Source: Brachionus manjavacas (Eukaryota > Rotifera > Eurotatoria > Ploima > Brachionidae). From it: a stretch of DNA of 64,000 nucleotides. The stretch is from contig JAHQIY010000010.1 in the NCBI GenBank assembly GCA_019054805.1, forward strand, positions 2,215,501-2,279,500, given 5' to 3'. How positions within the stretch are numbered: position 1 is the stretch's first letter; each line of letters opens with the position of its first letter. Both the position numbers and the translations under genes were made by a program. The notes beneath the pieces are model-generated. The model was not told the origin of the DNA. It saw only the letters and a program-made list of their open reading frames with translations, and searched no databases. Shown here piece after piece: positions 37,231 to 48,313 of this stretch.

Positions 37231-37848
37231 TTACCTGGTTGATAACTTGATTGGACAGGCTCTGCTCTGCTCTATTCTTATTACCCAGCATTGACATTTC
37301 TTTTGATTTTTTCTTGAATAGCAGTCTGCTATCAGATGACCTGGTTTTCCACAGAGCAGGCATAATTTTCCATTTCCTTGCGAGGTTGATGGTTCAAATT
37401 GCTCTCGCATTTTCGGCCTAGATTCATTCATTTAATTCTTCCTTAGGTAACAGTCCGCTTCCCAATGACCCTTTTTGCTGCAGAACAAACATACTTTTTC
37501 ACCATCTGGAGTGTAATGTAGGTCAATTTGGTCTGACCATTTAACATGCTTGTGGGTTCCTTGGTAAGCATTTTCCTGGTCTCCCATTTTTTCAGAGATG
37601 ATCGGATTAGGTTGGTTTCTGTTCAAAATTTGCAGCCTTGCATAAGTTTGAACCACTAAGTCATACGCTTCAGAGCAAGTTTGCGGATTCGAAACGTCAA
37701 CTCGCCAAAATACTGCTTTTTCACTCAAACCGGTGATAAATCTTACCTTCACCAAAATCGTAGCGGCTCTGATCGAAATCACCCGTATAGACGAAAGCAT
37801 TTCGTGCCAAAATCCACAGGTTGGTATCGAAATCTCGAAAATCCTCAC
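37231..37848 (-). pseudogene. Gag C-terminal part with two CCHC zinc knuckles
   Basis: One reading frame with a TAA at 37,432-37,434. Before the stop lies CLFCSKKGHWEADC and after it CLLCGKPGHLIADC, both exact CX2CX4HX4C nucleocapsid knuckles that bind nucleic acid. The stop falls between them with an ATG directly after it. The first part (AEAYDLVVQTYARLQ-like region near CSEAYDLVVQTY) is a typical stretch upstream of gag knuckles. The stop could be decay, or a readthrough point; decay is more likely because other breaks surround it. Confidence 0.78.
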
Positions 37849-38135
37849 CAGGGAGCTGTTTTCGATTGTAGAATTCGGCTACCGCATCTGTTTAGGAGGC
37901 CGGTTGCTGTCCAAACATTTTGACCATCTGTTTTTCCAATTCGAACAATTCAGAGATACACAGGTCCCTTAGGAACTCTGAATTCGAACCTACTCAGACA
38001 ATTGTCGTCCAAAAAGGTTGCAACACAATTCCGCAGATCAGCTTCTACTATCTTGTTGTTTTCAACAAATAATTTGAATCGATTCCACCACGTGCGAATA
38101 TCCTGCTTCAGGGTAAAAATTGTCGGCTTTAATGA
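37849..38135 (-). pseudogene. Gag central domain, frameshifted
   Basis: The minus strand translates to FTLKQDIRTWWNRFKLFVEN and continues DLRNCVATFLDD, the W-rich start of the Gypsy gag capsid-like region. The frame then shifts before joining the knuckle part. Boundaries are approximate. Confidence 0.6.
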
Positions 38136-38756
38136 CTATTCTCTAGACGGCGTCGATTCGTTTGTTGTTTGGATAGCAATTGTTCGTTGTTCTTCGCTCT
38201 TCTGGATGTCTCCTTTAGCACTTTCTTCTCTGTGTGTGTCAAACAGTCCGGAATTTTTAAGGGGGTTAATTGGCGTGTCCCAACTTGCATCTCTCCTTTT
38301 ATATTTTGGGAAAACCACATTGTCTTCTAATGAGTTATTAAACAAAGGCTCCCGCCACGACTCCCCGAATGCATTGTGCGTTTTGATCGGCTCTAACAAA
38401 GATTTTAGCCCATGATGTTCCTGTTCAGAACTGCTGTACAAATTTCGGCCTGTATTAGGAAAAGAACGTCCCCGACTTTTCCCACTGAAACCTATTTGAT
38501 CATCATTTCGCCATTTGTTTGTTGGTTCGGATTTGATCGCTGACATTTCCAAATAATCTTGGCGAACTTTTTCCGGAGTACCGTTGAGCAACTCATTTGA
38601 GTTGGCGAATTGAAGATCGGCATTCGACTTCGTCTTCTGACCAGTCCAGAGGTTTGTGATAACTTTAAAAGCACAAGCTACAGCAATCATAGTTAAAGAC
38701 AGCACAGCTATGCTTAAACACAACTGTACGAACAAAAACACGTGTTCATTCATCAT
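38136..38756 (-). pseudogene. Gag N-terminal region with a hydrophobic start
   Basis: A 206-residue frame starting 30 bases after the primer-binding site. Residues about 5-32 are strongly hydrophobic (FVQLCLSIAVLSLTMIAVAC) and look like a membrane anchor or uncleaved signal. The rest is hydrophilic and charged, rich in S/N/K/E. It closes at 38,136, just before the FTLKQDIRTWW part in another frame. By position it should be the matrix-like part of gag. The hydrophobic start is unusual for that role; an unrelated captured frame is the alternative. Confidence 0.5.
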
Positions 38757-38786
38757 TGTGTTAAAAATTTTTTCTTGTAAGCTTAA

Positions 38787-38798
38787 CCGCTGCCACCA
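38787..38798 (-). other. Primer-binding site, tRNA-Leu type
   Basis: Minus strand TGGTGGCAGCGG follows the LTR end. It is complementary to a tRNA 3' end CCGCTGCCACCA, the end of common animal tRNA-Leu species. The match continues poorly after 12 bases. Confidence 0.6.
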
Positions 38799-38968
38799 AT
38801 TTAATAGCTTGCGCTATTAAATAAATAAAAAGAGAGAGAGGGAGAGAAAAATAAAAAAACTTTCTTCTCTACTTCTTTATTTGAATATTAATAATAATAT
38901 AAAAACAAATATATAAAGGAATCCAGCAGGGGCCCAGAAGACCGGGGTCTGCTGGAGGGGTAGTTACA
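38799..38968 (-). repeat. 5' LTR of the Gypsy element
   Basis: Starts TGTAACTACCCCTCCAGCAG on the minus strand, followed by a GC-rich stem-loop, a TTTATATAT box and a pyrimidine-rich tract. It ends near AATAGCGCAAGCTATTAAAT. About 170 bases, short for a Gypsy LTR but matched over its length by the solo LTRs of the array. The exact 3' end is uncertain by about 11 bases because no CA dinucleotide lies directly before the primer site. Confidence 0.75.
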
Positions 38969-39230
38969 TTTGTAAGAATGATACTTAAGCTTAATAAAAA
39001 AAAATTTATTTTTTTTTAAATTGGCAAAAATTATTTCATCTAAGATTCGATTCCTCATACTTAAGCATGATTAAATAAAAATAAATATATTTTGGAATGT
39101 CATCTGATTACAACGATATTTGCCAAAATTTTTTAAAAAATCAAACATTTTTTAATTATTAAATTTTTAATTATTAACTAATTAATCTTGTAATAATTCT
39201 TTTATTTTTTTGGAAAATTAGTAAATAAGG
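38969..39230. other. AT-rich DNA left of the tRNA-like relic
   Basis: No frame, repeat or motif that I can support. Confidence 0.4.
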
Positions 39231-39300
39231 GGGATTGAACCAAGGGCGTTTATAAAAAGTTTCAAAATAAAATTATCAAGTACTAAGCCAACTGTCCTTT
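39231..39300 (-). tRNA. tRNA-like relic (A and B box) or SINE head
   Basis: On the minus strand GGACAGTTGGCTTAGTACTTG resembles a tRNA 5' half with an A box, and 35 bases later GGTTCAATCCC is a perfect B box. Spacing is near that of a tRNA. The T stem and acceptor stem do not pair, so it is not a working tRNA. It is a tRNA pseudogene or the head of a decayed SINE. Confidence 0.3.
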
Positions 39301-39439
39301 GCTTACATTTGTGAATTTTAGTAAAAAACAAAACATGAAATATTATTTTAAACAATGTTTCACTTTTATTGAATTTTTACTCTCACAAAAAAAAGATTTT
39401 TTTAAAAAAATTTTTCAAGCAAAAATTAACTAGTAATTG

Positions 39440-39530
39440 AGTGTTCCACGCAAGATATTTGTGTGATTGAGTGTGAGTGTGAGTTTGAGTGATACTCACT
39501 AAACTCACACTCAAAAACGGCTTTTTTTGA
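39440..39530. repeat. GAGTG-rich imperfect palindrome
   Basis: A run of GAGTGTGAGT units is followed by its near-exact complement (ACTCACTAAACTCACACTC), giving a stem of about 17 pairs with almost no loop. A further TGAGTG lies beyond it. It may be the end of a foldback or hAT-type element; no partner end was found. Confidence 0.4.
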
Positions 39531-39684
39531 GTGAAAATGTCTGCTTTTAAAAGAGTTTTTCAAACAAAATTTTTTTGAATTTAAGTTCTGGTTTCTTTAA
39601 CCGCTGACCACACCGAAAATGCTGAACAATCCTTAAAAAATGCCGAATATGCTGGAATTAAAAACACATTTTTCGATTTTTCAC

Positions 39685-39918
39685 TTAAAATAGGTATTCT
39701 GGTAGAATTTGTGCTCCGAAATTCTTTTGTAGATTTCTGTAACTCAATTTTATTTTTATTAGGTCCATGAATATTTGCTTTTCACGGCTAATTTTATCAA
39801 TGTTTGTAAGTCGTTTTCTATCGGCATTCGTTTCATAAGCCCTTGAATTAAACAAACGCTCTAAAGACTTGATTTTATCTGTTTTCGTAAACTCTTGCTT
39901 GAGAAGAATGATCAGCTC
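39685..39918 (-). pseudogene. Homeodomain-like relic
   Basis: A 77-codon open frame on the minus strand. Residues 20-60 fit the homeodomain pattern: helix 1 (KSLERLFNSRAY), the DRKRL start of helix 2, and ISREKQI leading into helix 3. The recognition helix is decayed: where the family has WFQNRR the sequence has FMDLIK, so both the invariant W48 and N51 are lost. An acceptor-like TTCTTCTCAAG lies just before KQEFTK. No ATG start and no partner exon were found. I read it as a degenerate homeobox exon, but the match rests on pattern memory, and chance similarity in a K/R/L-rich frame remains possible. Confidence 0.3.
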
Positions 39919-42900
39919 CGTAGTTTAGTGTTTGAGCATTTAAATTTAAGATAGTTTAAATGAGACCATGGCTTTCTACTGCATAAAAAAGGTATTCAAA
40001 TAACATTTTAACAAATTTTGTTTTGTAATATTGAGTTGAAATTTAAAAAATTTCTAAATAAATTATTTCGATTGTTTATTAAATTCTGCTCTAAAAACTA
40101 AAATCTGTTTTGTTCTAATTATTAAAACAAAAATTTTAATTAATAAATTAGTTAAAGTGTTGAATAATTTTTTTTCAAAGCAATTTTTTACATTATTTTA
40201 CATCATCGCTTTAATTATTGTACCAAAATTTTATTCTGAATTTCAGAAAACCTCAATAAAGAATAATTTAAGAAAATACTATTCTCTAAATATGTATCTT
40301 TAAAGCGAAAGCTGTGGTCTAGAGCGAGTTCTTATATTTATGAAAAAGTCTAAACACAATTAAGCTCAGAGATGTTATTTTAAACTTTTGAAAGTTTAAT
40401 GAACATATTAGTAACTAAGCATTTTTGTTTGGAATTAATTTTAATATTTGCACCAAAAATTATTATTCTAGTTTAATCATAATTTTCAGATTTTTGTTTG
40501 GCACATCGAAAGAGATATTTCAAAAAGAAGAACAGATAGTTTTTTTTTAAGCACATTTTTAGATTATACGCTGACAGTTTTTAATTCAATTAAATTATCC
40601 TCTAAATTATATTAGGAAAATTAGAAAAAATATTAGATTGATTTTTTTTAATTTAAAAAAAATTTAAAGTAAGGTGATAGGAAAAAAATTTAGAGCTAAA
40701 ACCCGAAAAAATTACCTTTTGACAAAAATTAAAAAGAAAATTTTAATTGTATTTACAAACAATTTTTTGTACCTAAAATGTACCTAAATTACACCTATTA
40801 TTATTTTTTTTATTCTTTTATTCTTTTGTTAAAATAGTTCTATTTAAAATTTCTATTAAAAGATAAACTTTTGTTCTTTGTCATTCTCTTTGCTTACTTT
40901 TGCTCCACTCCAACAATTGGGTTTGATTAATAAAATTAGTCTTCATTGGTGGGTAACCTGTAAGTTTTAATTGCTTTATTCTTTTGAAAATTTCATTAAT
41001 AATAGAAAATTGCTTTGTCTCAAATATTTGATTATAGTATTAGATTCTATTGAAAAAATCATAAATAAAAAATTTATTTGATGTTTTTTTTGTAATTTCA
41101 GAAGATTTTACATTAAAAAAATATTTTCAAAGTTTTAAGATTATTCTAAAGGCTAGTGCCCTTGCTTGAAGAGACTGAAAAAAATTTTGTTTGAAAATTA
41201 AAAATCTAAGAATTTTTCTTTAGAATATTTTAAATATAGAAAAAAAAAATAAAGAAAATAACTTCAGTTTATCTGTATCATCAGTTTTTTATCTATCAAA
41301 CTAATCAATTTATTTTTTTTTCACCATTTTTAAAAAATTTGCACAGATTTTTGTTTTTTATATTTGTTGTTTAATATGTTTTTTTTTATTAATTTAATGA
41401 TTATTTGTTTAGAATATTAATTCCATTTTTTTGTGCACAAAATAAAATTTTGGTATTATTCTAATTAATTTGGTGTAAAAACTTAAAAATTAGGCGTATT
41501 TTATTCAATAACTAGGGTATCACTACTAAATTCGTCTTTTTAAAAAACTTTGACTAAAATTTTAAGACAATATTTAAATTAAATAAATTAATTGCAGATC
41601 TAGATTTTAATAAGATGGTAATTTTGTTCGTAAAATTTCTGAAATAGTGGTTCACATAAGCTTTTATTTTCTTTTTATGATTTAATTTAATTTTATATAC
41701 TTTCTTTAATCAATAGATAGAAAAAAATTTTGACAAAACAAAACGCCTTTTAATATAGAACTAATTACTGAGTCTTGGGGGATTCTTGAAGTTATTTGGC
41801 ATCCATTAATTAAGTGATTGCTAACGCTTAATTTCAATGATTTTTTTGATTTTTTTGGCATAAGTAATGAATATTTTAAAAATTAATTTGAAAAAAAAAA
41901 TGCGATGTTACTGCGAGGAACTCTAAAGCAAAGCCATTAAAATCTCATTTTTTAATTTAATTAAATTTAGTCAATAAAATAAAATTTCAGTTTTTTCTTA
42001 AATTTATTCAGAATTTTTTTTAAGTAAGACTCTAAAAAGAAACTCTAGACTTTTTCGAAAATTAAAAATCATCATGTTGAATTTCATTCAATCTCCAATT
42101 TATCAAATTATAGTCGATAAATCTTTGTCAATAAAAATGGTAATTAATAAATTTCCAAAAGAGTCACGTTTTTGGTTATCAAAAATTTCTTCACATGTCT
42201 AAAAATGCTTAGTAAATTTTCTTATGATAGATGATTGATAAATGCACTTGACAGTTAAATCATCATAAAAAAAAATCAAGTTATCAAAATTTTATTCGTG
42301 ATGAGGAAAAACATTAGAAAACTTCAAGTGAGTAGTCAGACATGTCAATATTTTTCTTGTAAGAATTAATATCAAAAATTAATAATTAAAAAACTGAGCG
42401 TGCTAATTCTCAGAGTTATCTGATTACTCTTTACATCATAATCATTTCAATACAGTTTTATCTTGGTGAAAATATGTAAAGTCATAAATAGAATGACTGA
42501 CACTAAAACGTGGAAAAAAAATGCGAAATGGAATTTTAAGAAATTGGATAAAATGCGGAAATTAAAATTAGAATTACATTAGAATAAAAAATTTTGTCAT
42601 TTTTTAATTATCATATTTTTGTTAGCGACTTAAGTCCTACTAAAGCTGTCCCAATGTTAAACATGATACATGGTACCTTTTTAGATTGGCACAAACAAAT
42701 TGATACCAATATTGGCAACTAGTACACTCATTCGATTACTATTAATCCATTAAAAAAAATTTGTTTGTATTGAAATTTAATTAATTGAAGTCTTGGATTT
42801 TCTGGTACTTGGTTTTGGATTATGCATTTTTTTAGATTGGGATTTATTTTCAATTTGAAATTATGTAAAATTTCATAAGCATTTAATGGTTCTCGTTTGC

Positions 42901-43600
42901 ATAAACGTGTATCGTAATATTTAAACTAAAAATTTTATTAAACTCTTTTTCATATAAAATCTTGTAAAGCACTTATTTAGTATTTTGTTAATAAAAATTA
43001 AAATGCCTATATTTTTTGTTAAACAGAACTAATTTGTCATATTTCCGTATTTTTGTTGAATTTTGTCAAATTTTTTTTCGCATTTATTTTCAAAATTCAT
43101 GATTTCATTATCAAGGCGCTATTCTACAGAATTTCCCCGCAATTAAAATACCCAAATTTTAATAAAATTAATGTTATTTTAATTTTTAGTGAGTCAGAGA
43201 AATTTTTTTTTTAAATCAAAAAATAAATTACAAAATTATCATTTTTTTAAATGCTTGCAAAAAATTATTATTTTTTTAATATTTTTTCAAGATGGTTTTT
43301 AAACTTGGACCTATTTTTGTTAATCTAAATTGAATTTAATGTACGTGTTTTCATTTTTTTAAACTTTCTTTAGCATTAATGTCTGCACTTAAAATACAAT
43401 AAGTTCGAATTTATTAACGTTTCTTTTATTCATTTTCAAGCTATTTTTTGAATAAAAACTTAAAAGGAATCAATGTTTTTTTCATCTTTTGAATTTAATC
43501 TTTAAACTTTTAATCTCTCCGTACTTACTTATTTACTGATTTCATTTACACTTTTTAGACTAATTTTATAACAAATTTATTTTTGTATACATATAATTCT
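39919..43600. other. Long AT-rich region without recognised genes
   Basis: About 3.7 kb of A/T-rich sequence with homopolymer runs. No frame beyond 60 codons stands out, and I recognise no conserved domain, tRNA or repeat end. Confidence 0.5.
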
Positions 43601-43670
43601 TGAACAAAACAGCTCTGCTGGGGTCATTTAAATAAAATAAATTAACAACAACAACAATGTTTTTTTCAGT
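43601..43670 (+). repeat. LINE-like 3' end with AAC tail
   Basis: GAACAAAACAGCTCTGCTGG and the following bases lead into ATAAATTAACAACAACAACAATG. A GC-richer 3' end with a short tandem AAC tail is what CR1/Jockey-type LINEs leave. No coding part is recognisable upstream. Confidence 0.3.
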
Positions 43671-44018
43671 TAATTTCACATAATAAAGTAAGAAGATTTA
43701 AATAAATATAATTTATATTTAAAATATAATTTTGGGTTCGAAATGGGTCGGTAAGCCTGAACCTGTATTCTTTTAATATTAATTTCTGTCGATGAGTTGA
43801 GGCATGAGAACCTAGGGATTTATAAAGGTTTAATAAAATTTTATAATTTTGATCCTTCTTTTGTTTGACAAAATCCTAATTAAATTTAGTCTACGTTCTT
43901 TAATTTCATCTATAATTGAATTAAAATTTAATTTAAAATCGAAATTTACGCCAAAAGAAACTTAGTTTTTCTTTTTTTTTAATTTCATTTCCATAGATTC
44001 TTAGGTTTAGGTCAGCAT
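43671..44018. other. AT-rich DNA, nothing recognised
   Basis: No supported feature between the AAC-tailed repeat and the two minus-strand frames. Confidence 0.4.
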
Positions 44019-44425
44019 TTACTTATTATATTTTGATAAGACCATTAAACAAGACTTTTCAATATCTTCATTTTCAACTTGCAAAACTATAAATGAGCCT
44101 TGACACACACCTGCGTTTTTTGGAAATTCTCCACTAATATGACCATTTACGTTTGCTTTGAATTTTCTTGAGTCAAGAAAAGTTTTATCTAGAAAAGGTG
44201 GGAAGTTCATTTAAATGAGTTTATATCAGACCGTCATGAAAGTCAACGAAAAGTCAACAGAGCGTTGATTTGTTTCTTACGACTAAATGATTCAACAATT
44301 TTCTGGATAAGAAAAAGAATATTTTCAGAAGTTGGTCTATTTTCCTTTGGATCGGACTGCTCCTGATTCATAGTAGAGAATTTTGTTCTAAAAAACTTAA
44401 TAGCTTTAAATTTTTTAGGTATCAT
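44019..44425 (-). other. Two unassigned minus-strand frames
   Basis: Frames of 60 and 63 codons (44,243-44,425 and 44,019-44,210), separated by stops and in different frames. They have slightly less extreme base composition than the flanks and a protein-like stretch (NGHISGEFPKNAGVCQG). They could be the relic of a transposon or exon. I do not recognise a family. Confidence 0.2.
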
Positions 44426-45154
44426 TGTTATGTTTGCAGTTTTGCATGCTTAGACTTAGATTAAAAAGATAAAAAAATTATGTAATTATTTTATCTTTTT
44501 AATCTTATTAATCTTTCAAGTAATTTTGAGGTAAATCTTTTAACATTGCCCTTCTGCTTTTTTTAGTGTCAATTTTCAGAGTTAGATGTTCCCTTTGATA
44601 TTTGAAAATTGTTATTTTCTTTGAAGCAATTCTCCAAAGCTACTATTTTTACTTCCAAAAACCATTTCAAAAAGTATTAAAAATTTGTAAGATGCTACAT
44701 AAAAAGATAAAATATCGGTTAAATAATAATAAAGCTAGAAAAAGATAAATATGCGTGAAAAGTTTTATTAGAAATGAAAGTAATAATTAGTTTTAAAATA
44801 AAAATTGCAAATTTTAATTGACATTTTTAAAAAATGTCATAGATCAAGTTTAAATTAAATTATTTTTGGAAAAAGAGTCATTAGAGCATTAATTTAGTAA
44901 AATAATGAATCATTAATTTTTATATTTGAAAAATTTTAAATTTTTTTTTAGAAATTTTATATTTAATTTCAATATTTATTGTTCATAAAAATTAAATTAG
45001 GAGAATTTAGCTAATGTTTAGTGTCTTCTAGTCGGGTTTTGAAGCATTTTAGAAAATACCTTTTTTTAAATTTCGTTGTTTGTTCATAATTATTGTTAAT
45101 TCGATTATTTTTTTTTTAATTAAATAGCGTATTTAAATAAATTTGAGATCTTTT
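44426..45154. other. AT-rich DNA, nothing recognised
   Basis: No frame or repeat that I can support. Confidence 0.4.
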
Positions 45155-46194
45155 TGAGTAAATGTAAATGATCATCTTAGCGATCAAAACCATTTCAAAG
45201 CAGATGTTCCACGAGGAACAGTAATTAGTCTACTACTTTTTAGCATATTTACAAAAAGAAATAAAAAAAAAAACAGTTGACATTTAATTCTTTTTGCAGA
45301 TGATTTGGCTACTTTTTTTATTTTCAAAAAGATAGGAAATCTTGAAAACACGTTCAATAAGTACCTAAAAGAAATTGAAAGATGGCTTTCCAAATGGAAA
45401 ATGAAAATTTCCATTGATAAGTCACGTTACATGATCTTTGAGAAAAAAACTAAAATTAAATTCAATTTACCTTAAAATTAATAGTAAAAATCTTAATAAT
45501 AATGAAAAAGTCAAATTCTTGGGCATCATATTGGACTCAAAACTTACCTTTGGTCCAATGGTAGATAAATTAAAAGAGCGAAGTAATTCAAGACTTAATA
45601 AAATATCTCTCAAAAAGAAAATGGAGTCTAAAACCAAAAGCATTAGGTGATCTTTACAAATCTTTGATAGGATCAATCTTGGATTATGCTTTTCCTTGTT
45701 TAAATTCTTTCTTAGAAACCAAACTCAAAAAAATACAAGTAATTCAAAATTCAGCAGTTCGATATATTTTGAAGCTAAAATATGATACCCCCTCCGATAT
45801 CATACACCAAAAGGCATTTAATAAACTAAATTCACTAACAGTCTCAAATCGACTTTTTGAGTTGAATGAGAGATATGTCAAGGCAGGATGACTCATTCTG
45901 TTCCATTGGTCGTCAGACTGGTGCAAGAATATAGAGAAGGTTTTGAATCAAGATTTATCGAATATCCATATCCAACTCCTTTGTGTAATTGCTACCCAGC
46001 AATTTCTTCTTTTTTTCCAGAACTATCAAATATTTAAGCATGTCTGATCTCTAGATATTTCAACTAACTGTTTTTAATTTACGTCTCATTACTTAGAATT
46101 GTTTATCATTTTTTTTCTTTTTATTTTTTTTTATTTATTTTGATTCTGAAGGAGCATCAGCTTGGTACAGATTTACAAATAAATAAATAAAACA
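45155..46194 (+). mobile_element. 5'-truncated LINE with RT remnant (CR1/Jockey-like)
   Basis: Plus-strand translations in shifting frames give RGTVISLLLFSIFT (the GS.LGPLLF block), then the palm catalytic box LFADDLA, EIERWLSKWKMKIS, VKFLGIILDSKLTF and later LDYAFPCLNSFLETKLKKIQ. These are consecutive blocks of non-LTR RT and its C-terminal region. Stops and frameshifts make it dead. The 3' end runs through TTGGTACAGATTTAC into an AAAT repeat tail at about 46,180-46,194. No target duplication was found, so the 5' limit is approximate. Confidence 0.78.
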
Positions 46195-46231
46195 AATACT
46201 TTAAGGGTACTTTAAGAGTGACTAACTCTCA

Positions 46232-46248
46232 ATTAATTAAAGGATTAA
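46232..46248 (+). repeat. 17-base target-site duplication, left copy
   Basis: ATTAATTAAAGGATTAA, repeated exactly at 46,769-46,785 on either side of the insertion. Confidence 0.75.
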
Positions 46249-46768
46249 AGCCTGTAAAGCCGAATTTTTTGCGTGTTAGTCATGCAAGTACAGGATCGAG
46301 GGCTCAAAACCCGCTGAGGGTGAAAAATCTTCAAATATTTCTGCAATACGAGGTGAATGCTAGGATGTTCAGATGAGCAAAGAAAGTGCTGTACGGTGAT
46401 CTTGTTAGTGGAAAACAGAGGCGTTGCAAGCCGAGGTTGGAGTGGACCAACTGCCTCGAAAGTGATTTTGAAAAGGTAGGAATCAAGAAAGGCCAGTGGA
46501 CAACGACGGCAAAAGATAGAACCATGTGACGCGACGCGACGGAATCTGGTTCCTAGTTTCGACTTCGAAGAAATAGGACCCTTATTATTATTTTTATTAT
46601 TATTATTATTAATCCGAGGTGAATGTTTAAACCCTTCTCATCATAAAAATAGGGGGACCAGTTACGACTGGGTAATAATTATTGATCGGAGCCGTTGCTC
46701 AAAAAGGTACTAGAAAAGAAGATGAGCGCCTCCCCATTATCCACTAGGATAGAATAGGGACAGTTATT
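46249..46768 (+). mobile_element. 5'-truncated LINE 3' end or LINE-tailed SINE
   Basis: 520 bases between exact 17-base duplications. The middle translates as KKVLYGDLVSGKQRRCKPRL and onward through WTNCLESDF, KVGIKKGQWTTTAKDRTM: the C-terminal end of LINE ORF2 proteins (a GKR.RGRPR..W.DC motif and a W..A.DR..W end). A TTATTATT tract follows, then a second 3' segment that again begins CGAGGTGAATG and ends in TTATTATTA. The first 70 bases contain GGATCGAGGGCTC, a weak B-box match, so a tRNA-headed SINE with a LINE tail is the alternative. Confidence 0.65.
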
Positions 46769-46785
46769 ATTAATTAAAGGATTAA
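46769..46785 (+). repeat. 17-base target-site duplication, right copy
   Basis: Exact copy of 46,232-46,248. Confidence 0.75.
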
Positions 46786-47551
46786 TGAAGAAAATTAAAG
46801 GTAATTTAAACTATAAAAATCTTACTATACTGAGCGAAGAAGTAGCAAAGTTTATCTGGTAATTGTGGCATGTAGCAGTAGCTAATCAATACAAAAATAT
46901 AAATTAAGTATCTCTTCATAGTTTATTTTTCAAGAAGATATGTTATCTGAAAATTATTTATTTCTTAATAAAGATAATTATCTATTAAAAGGCTTAGCTA
47001 AAAAGAGATAATATATCTTTCCATGGTTGTTTTCTAAAAATTAAGGTTTCTCTCAGACTTGGGCAAAAGTAAAAAAAAAAGGCATTTTAAAGCTTTTTAA
47101 AATTAAAGCCTGTCAGTGATTTAGAGAAAATTTAATTTTTTTTTTTTTCGAAAAATGCAGCTTTTTTTTTCAAATTAAATGTTGATGTCGACCCTTAATG
47201 TTAAATTTTTGTTTTTTTGATATTTAAAAACAAAATTAAAAAAAAAATTTAAGTCAAGTCAAATGACTTGTCTTTGACTTGATGACTTTTGCCCAAGTCT
47301 GGTTTCTTTTTAAATTAAAAGATTAATTTTGTGGATTGTAATCACTATAATTAATAAAAATTGAAAGAGAAAAATTATTTATAAATTTTTAATATCACAT
47401 GACCCTAAAAGACTAAAATCAAAATCTAGAATTAAGGAAAAAAAACAAAAATATTTGATTAGCAAATGCAGAAAATAAATTATCCAGTCCAACGACACTC
47501 GTTCATTTGAGGTCATGATGTTGGTAATTTGAGCAGATTTGTGATGTTTAC
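46786..47551. other. AT-rich DNA, nothing recognised
   Basis: No frame or repeat that I can support. Confidence 0.4.
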
Positions 47552-47634
47552 CTCATTTTCCATGCTCCGATGCGAACCGGATTTTCTGCACTCAATTGAA
47601 CTTGTGATGCTTTATGCTCCACTGGGAAGAAAAT
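47552..47634 (-). CDS. Isolated candidate internal exon, possibly macroglobulin-like
   Basis: An 83-base GC-richer island with a strong minus-strand acceptor (TTTTTTTTGTTCGCTAG) and a donor (GAG|GTAAAC). Only one frame is open; it contains VQLSAENPVRIGAWKM. The ending resembles the strand before the linker in alpha-2-macroglobulin/TEP MG domains (an L..E.P.lG.WkI pattern), but 27 residues are too few to be sure. No neighbouring exons could be found on the same strand within the window. It may be a relic. Confidence 0.3.
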
Positions 47635-48300
47635 CTAGCGAACAAAAAAAAGGTTTAATAAATAAGATTTTTTAAAATCAAATTAAATTAAATTTATGCC
47701 ATATTTAATTTCATATTAAAAAAAAATCTTTTGCCAACAAATGATAATTAATGCATTGTGGAAATCGATCTCAAAATTTGAAAATTATTTCTTTCCAACA
47801 TTGTCTCGAATTAAAAAACAAAATTTAACACCTTTAAGATAAATTTACACACCTTGTTTTTTTTAATTTTTTTCTTTTATGTAAACTAATGGGAAATTCT
47901 CAAAAAATTCAATTTCTCATTTGTTTTTTATTAAAACTAATTTTTTTATGTAATTTTTTATGGTGATTCAAAACCCGAGTAAGCAACGTCACCAAAGGTA
48001 AAATACTTCAGTCACCTTTTCTAAAACAAACAAAGACAAAACTTTGTTTTAAAAGGCTTGTATCTAAGGCAACTAGGAAACAAATTGGGATATTGGGTCT
48101 TTTTTTTGTTTAAAAGTTAATACAAATTATGATAATAAAATTTTCAAAGTGTACAATATCAAAATTTTTTAGAATATTGTTCTAAACTAGCTCATGTTCG
48201 AATTCACGTGCATTTGATCGAAAGAGATTTTTATGCAATGAAATCACATTGAGAAAATTTCAGCTTAGAATTTTTCCCTCCCTTCTCCCGAATATTCCTT
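47635..48300. other. AT-rich DNA, nothing recognised
   Basis: No frame or repeat that I can support. It may hold the upstream promoter region of the exon at 48,413. Confidence 0.4.
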
Positions 48301-48302
48301 GG

Positions 48303-48313
48303 CATATAAATAT
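48303..48313 (+). promoter_or_regulatory. TATA-like box upstream of the 48.4 kb exon
   Basis: CATATAAATAT, 100 bases before the ATG at 48,413. In DNA this AT-rich such a match is weak evidence. Confidence 0.2.

Larger units (their letters stand above)
35946..38968 (-). mobile_element. Degenerate Gypsy-type LTR retrotransposon, 5' part
   Basis: Minus-strand order: 5' LTR (38,968-38,799), primer-binding site, gag with a central domain and two CCHC knuckles, aspartic protease with DTG, RT fingers, then a palm-less join to thumb and RNase H. It ends at 35,946 in a join to array sequence. No integrase and no 3' LTR are present. Several stops and frameshifts make it non-autonomous. The order and motifs are those of Ty3/Gypsy (Metaviridae-type) elements. 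The part from 36,495 downward is the same sequence as the pol relic in the array units. Confidence 0.85.

Noticed and set aside
38002..38415. 137-codon plus-strand frame
   Set aside because: Antisense to gag, no domain.
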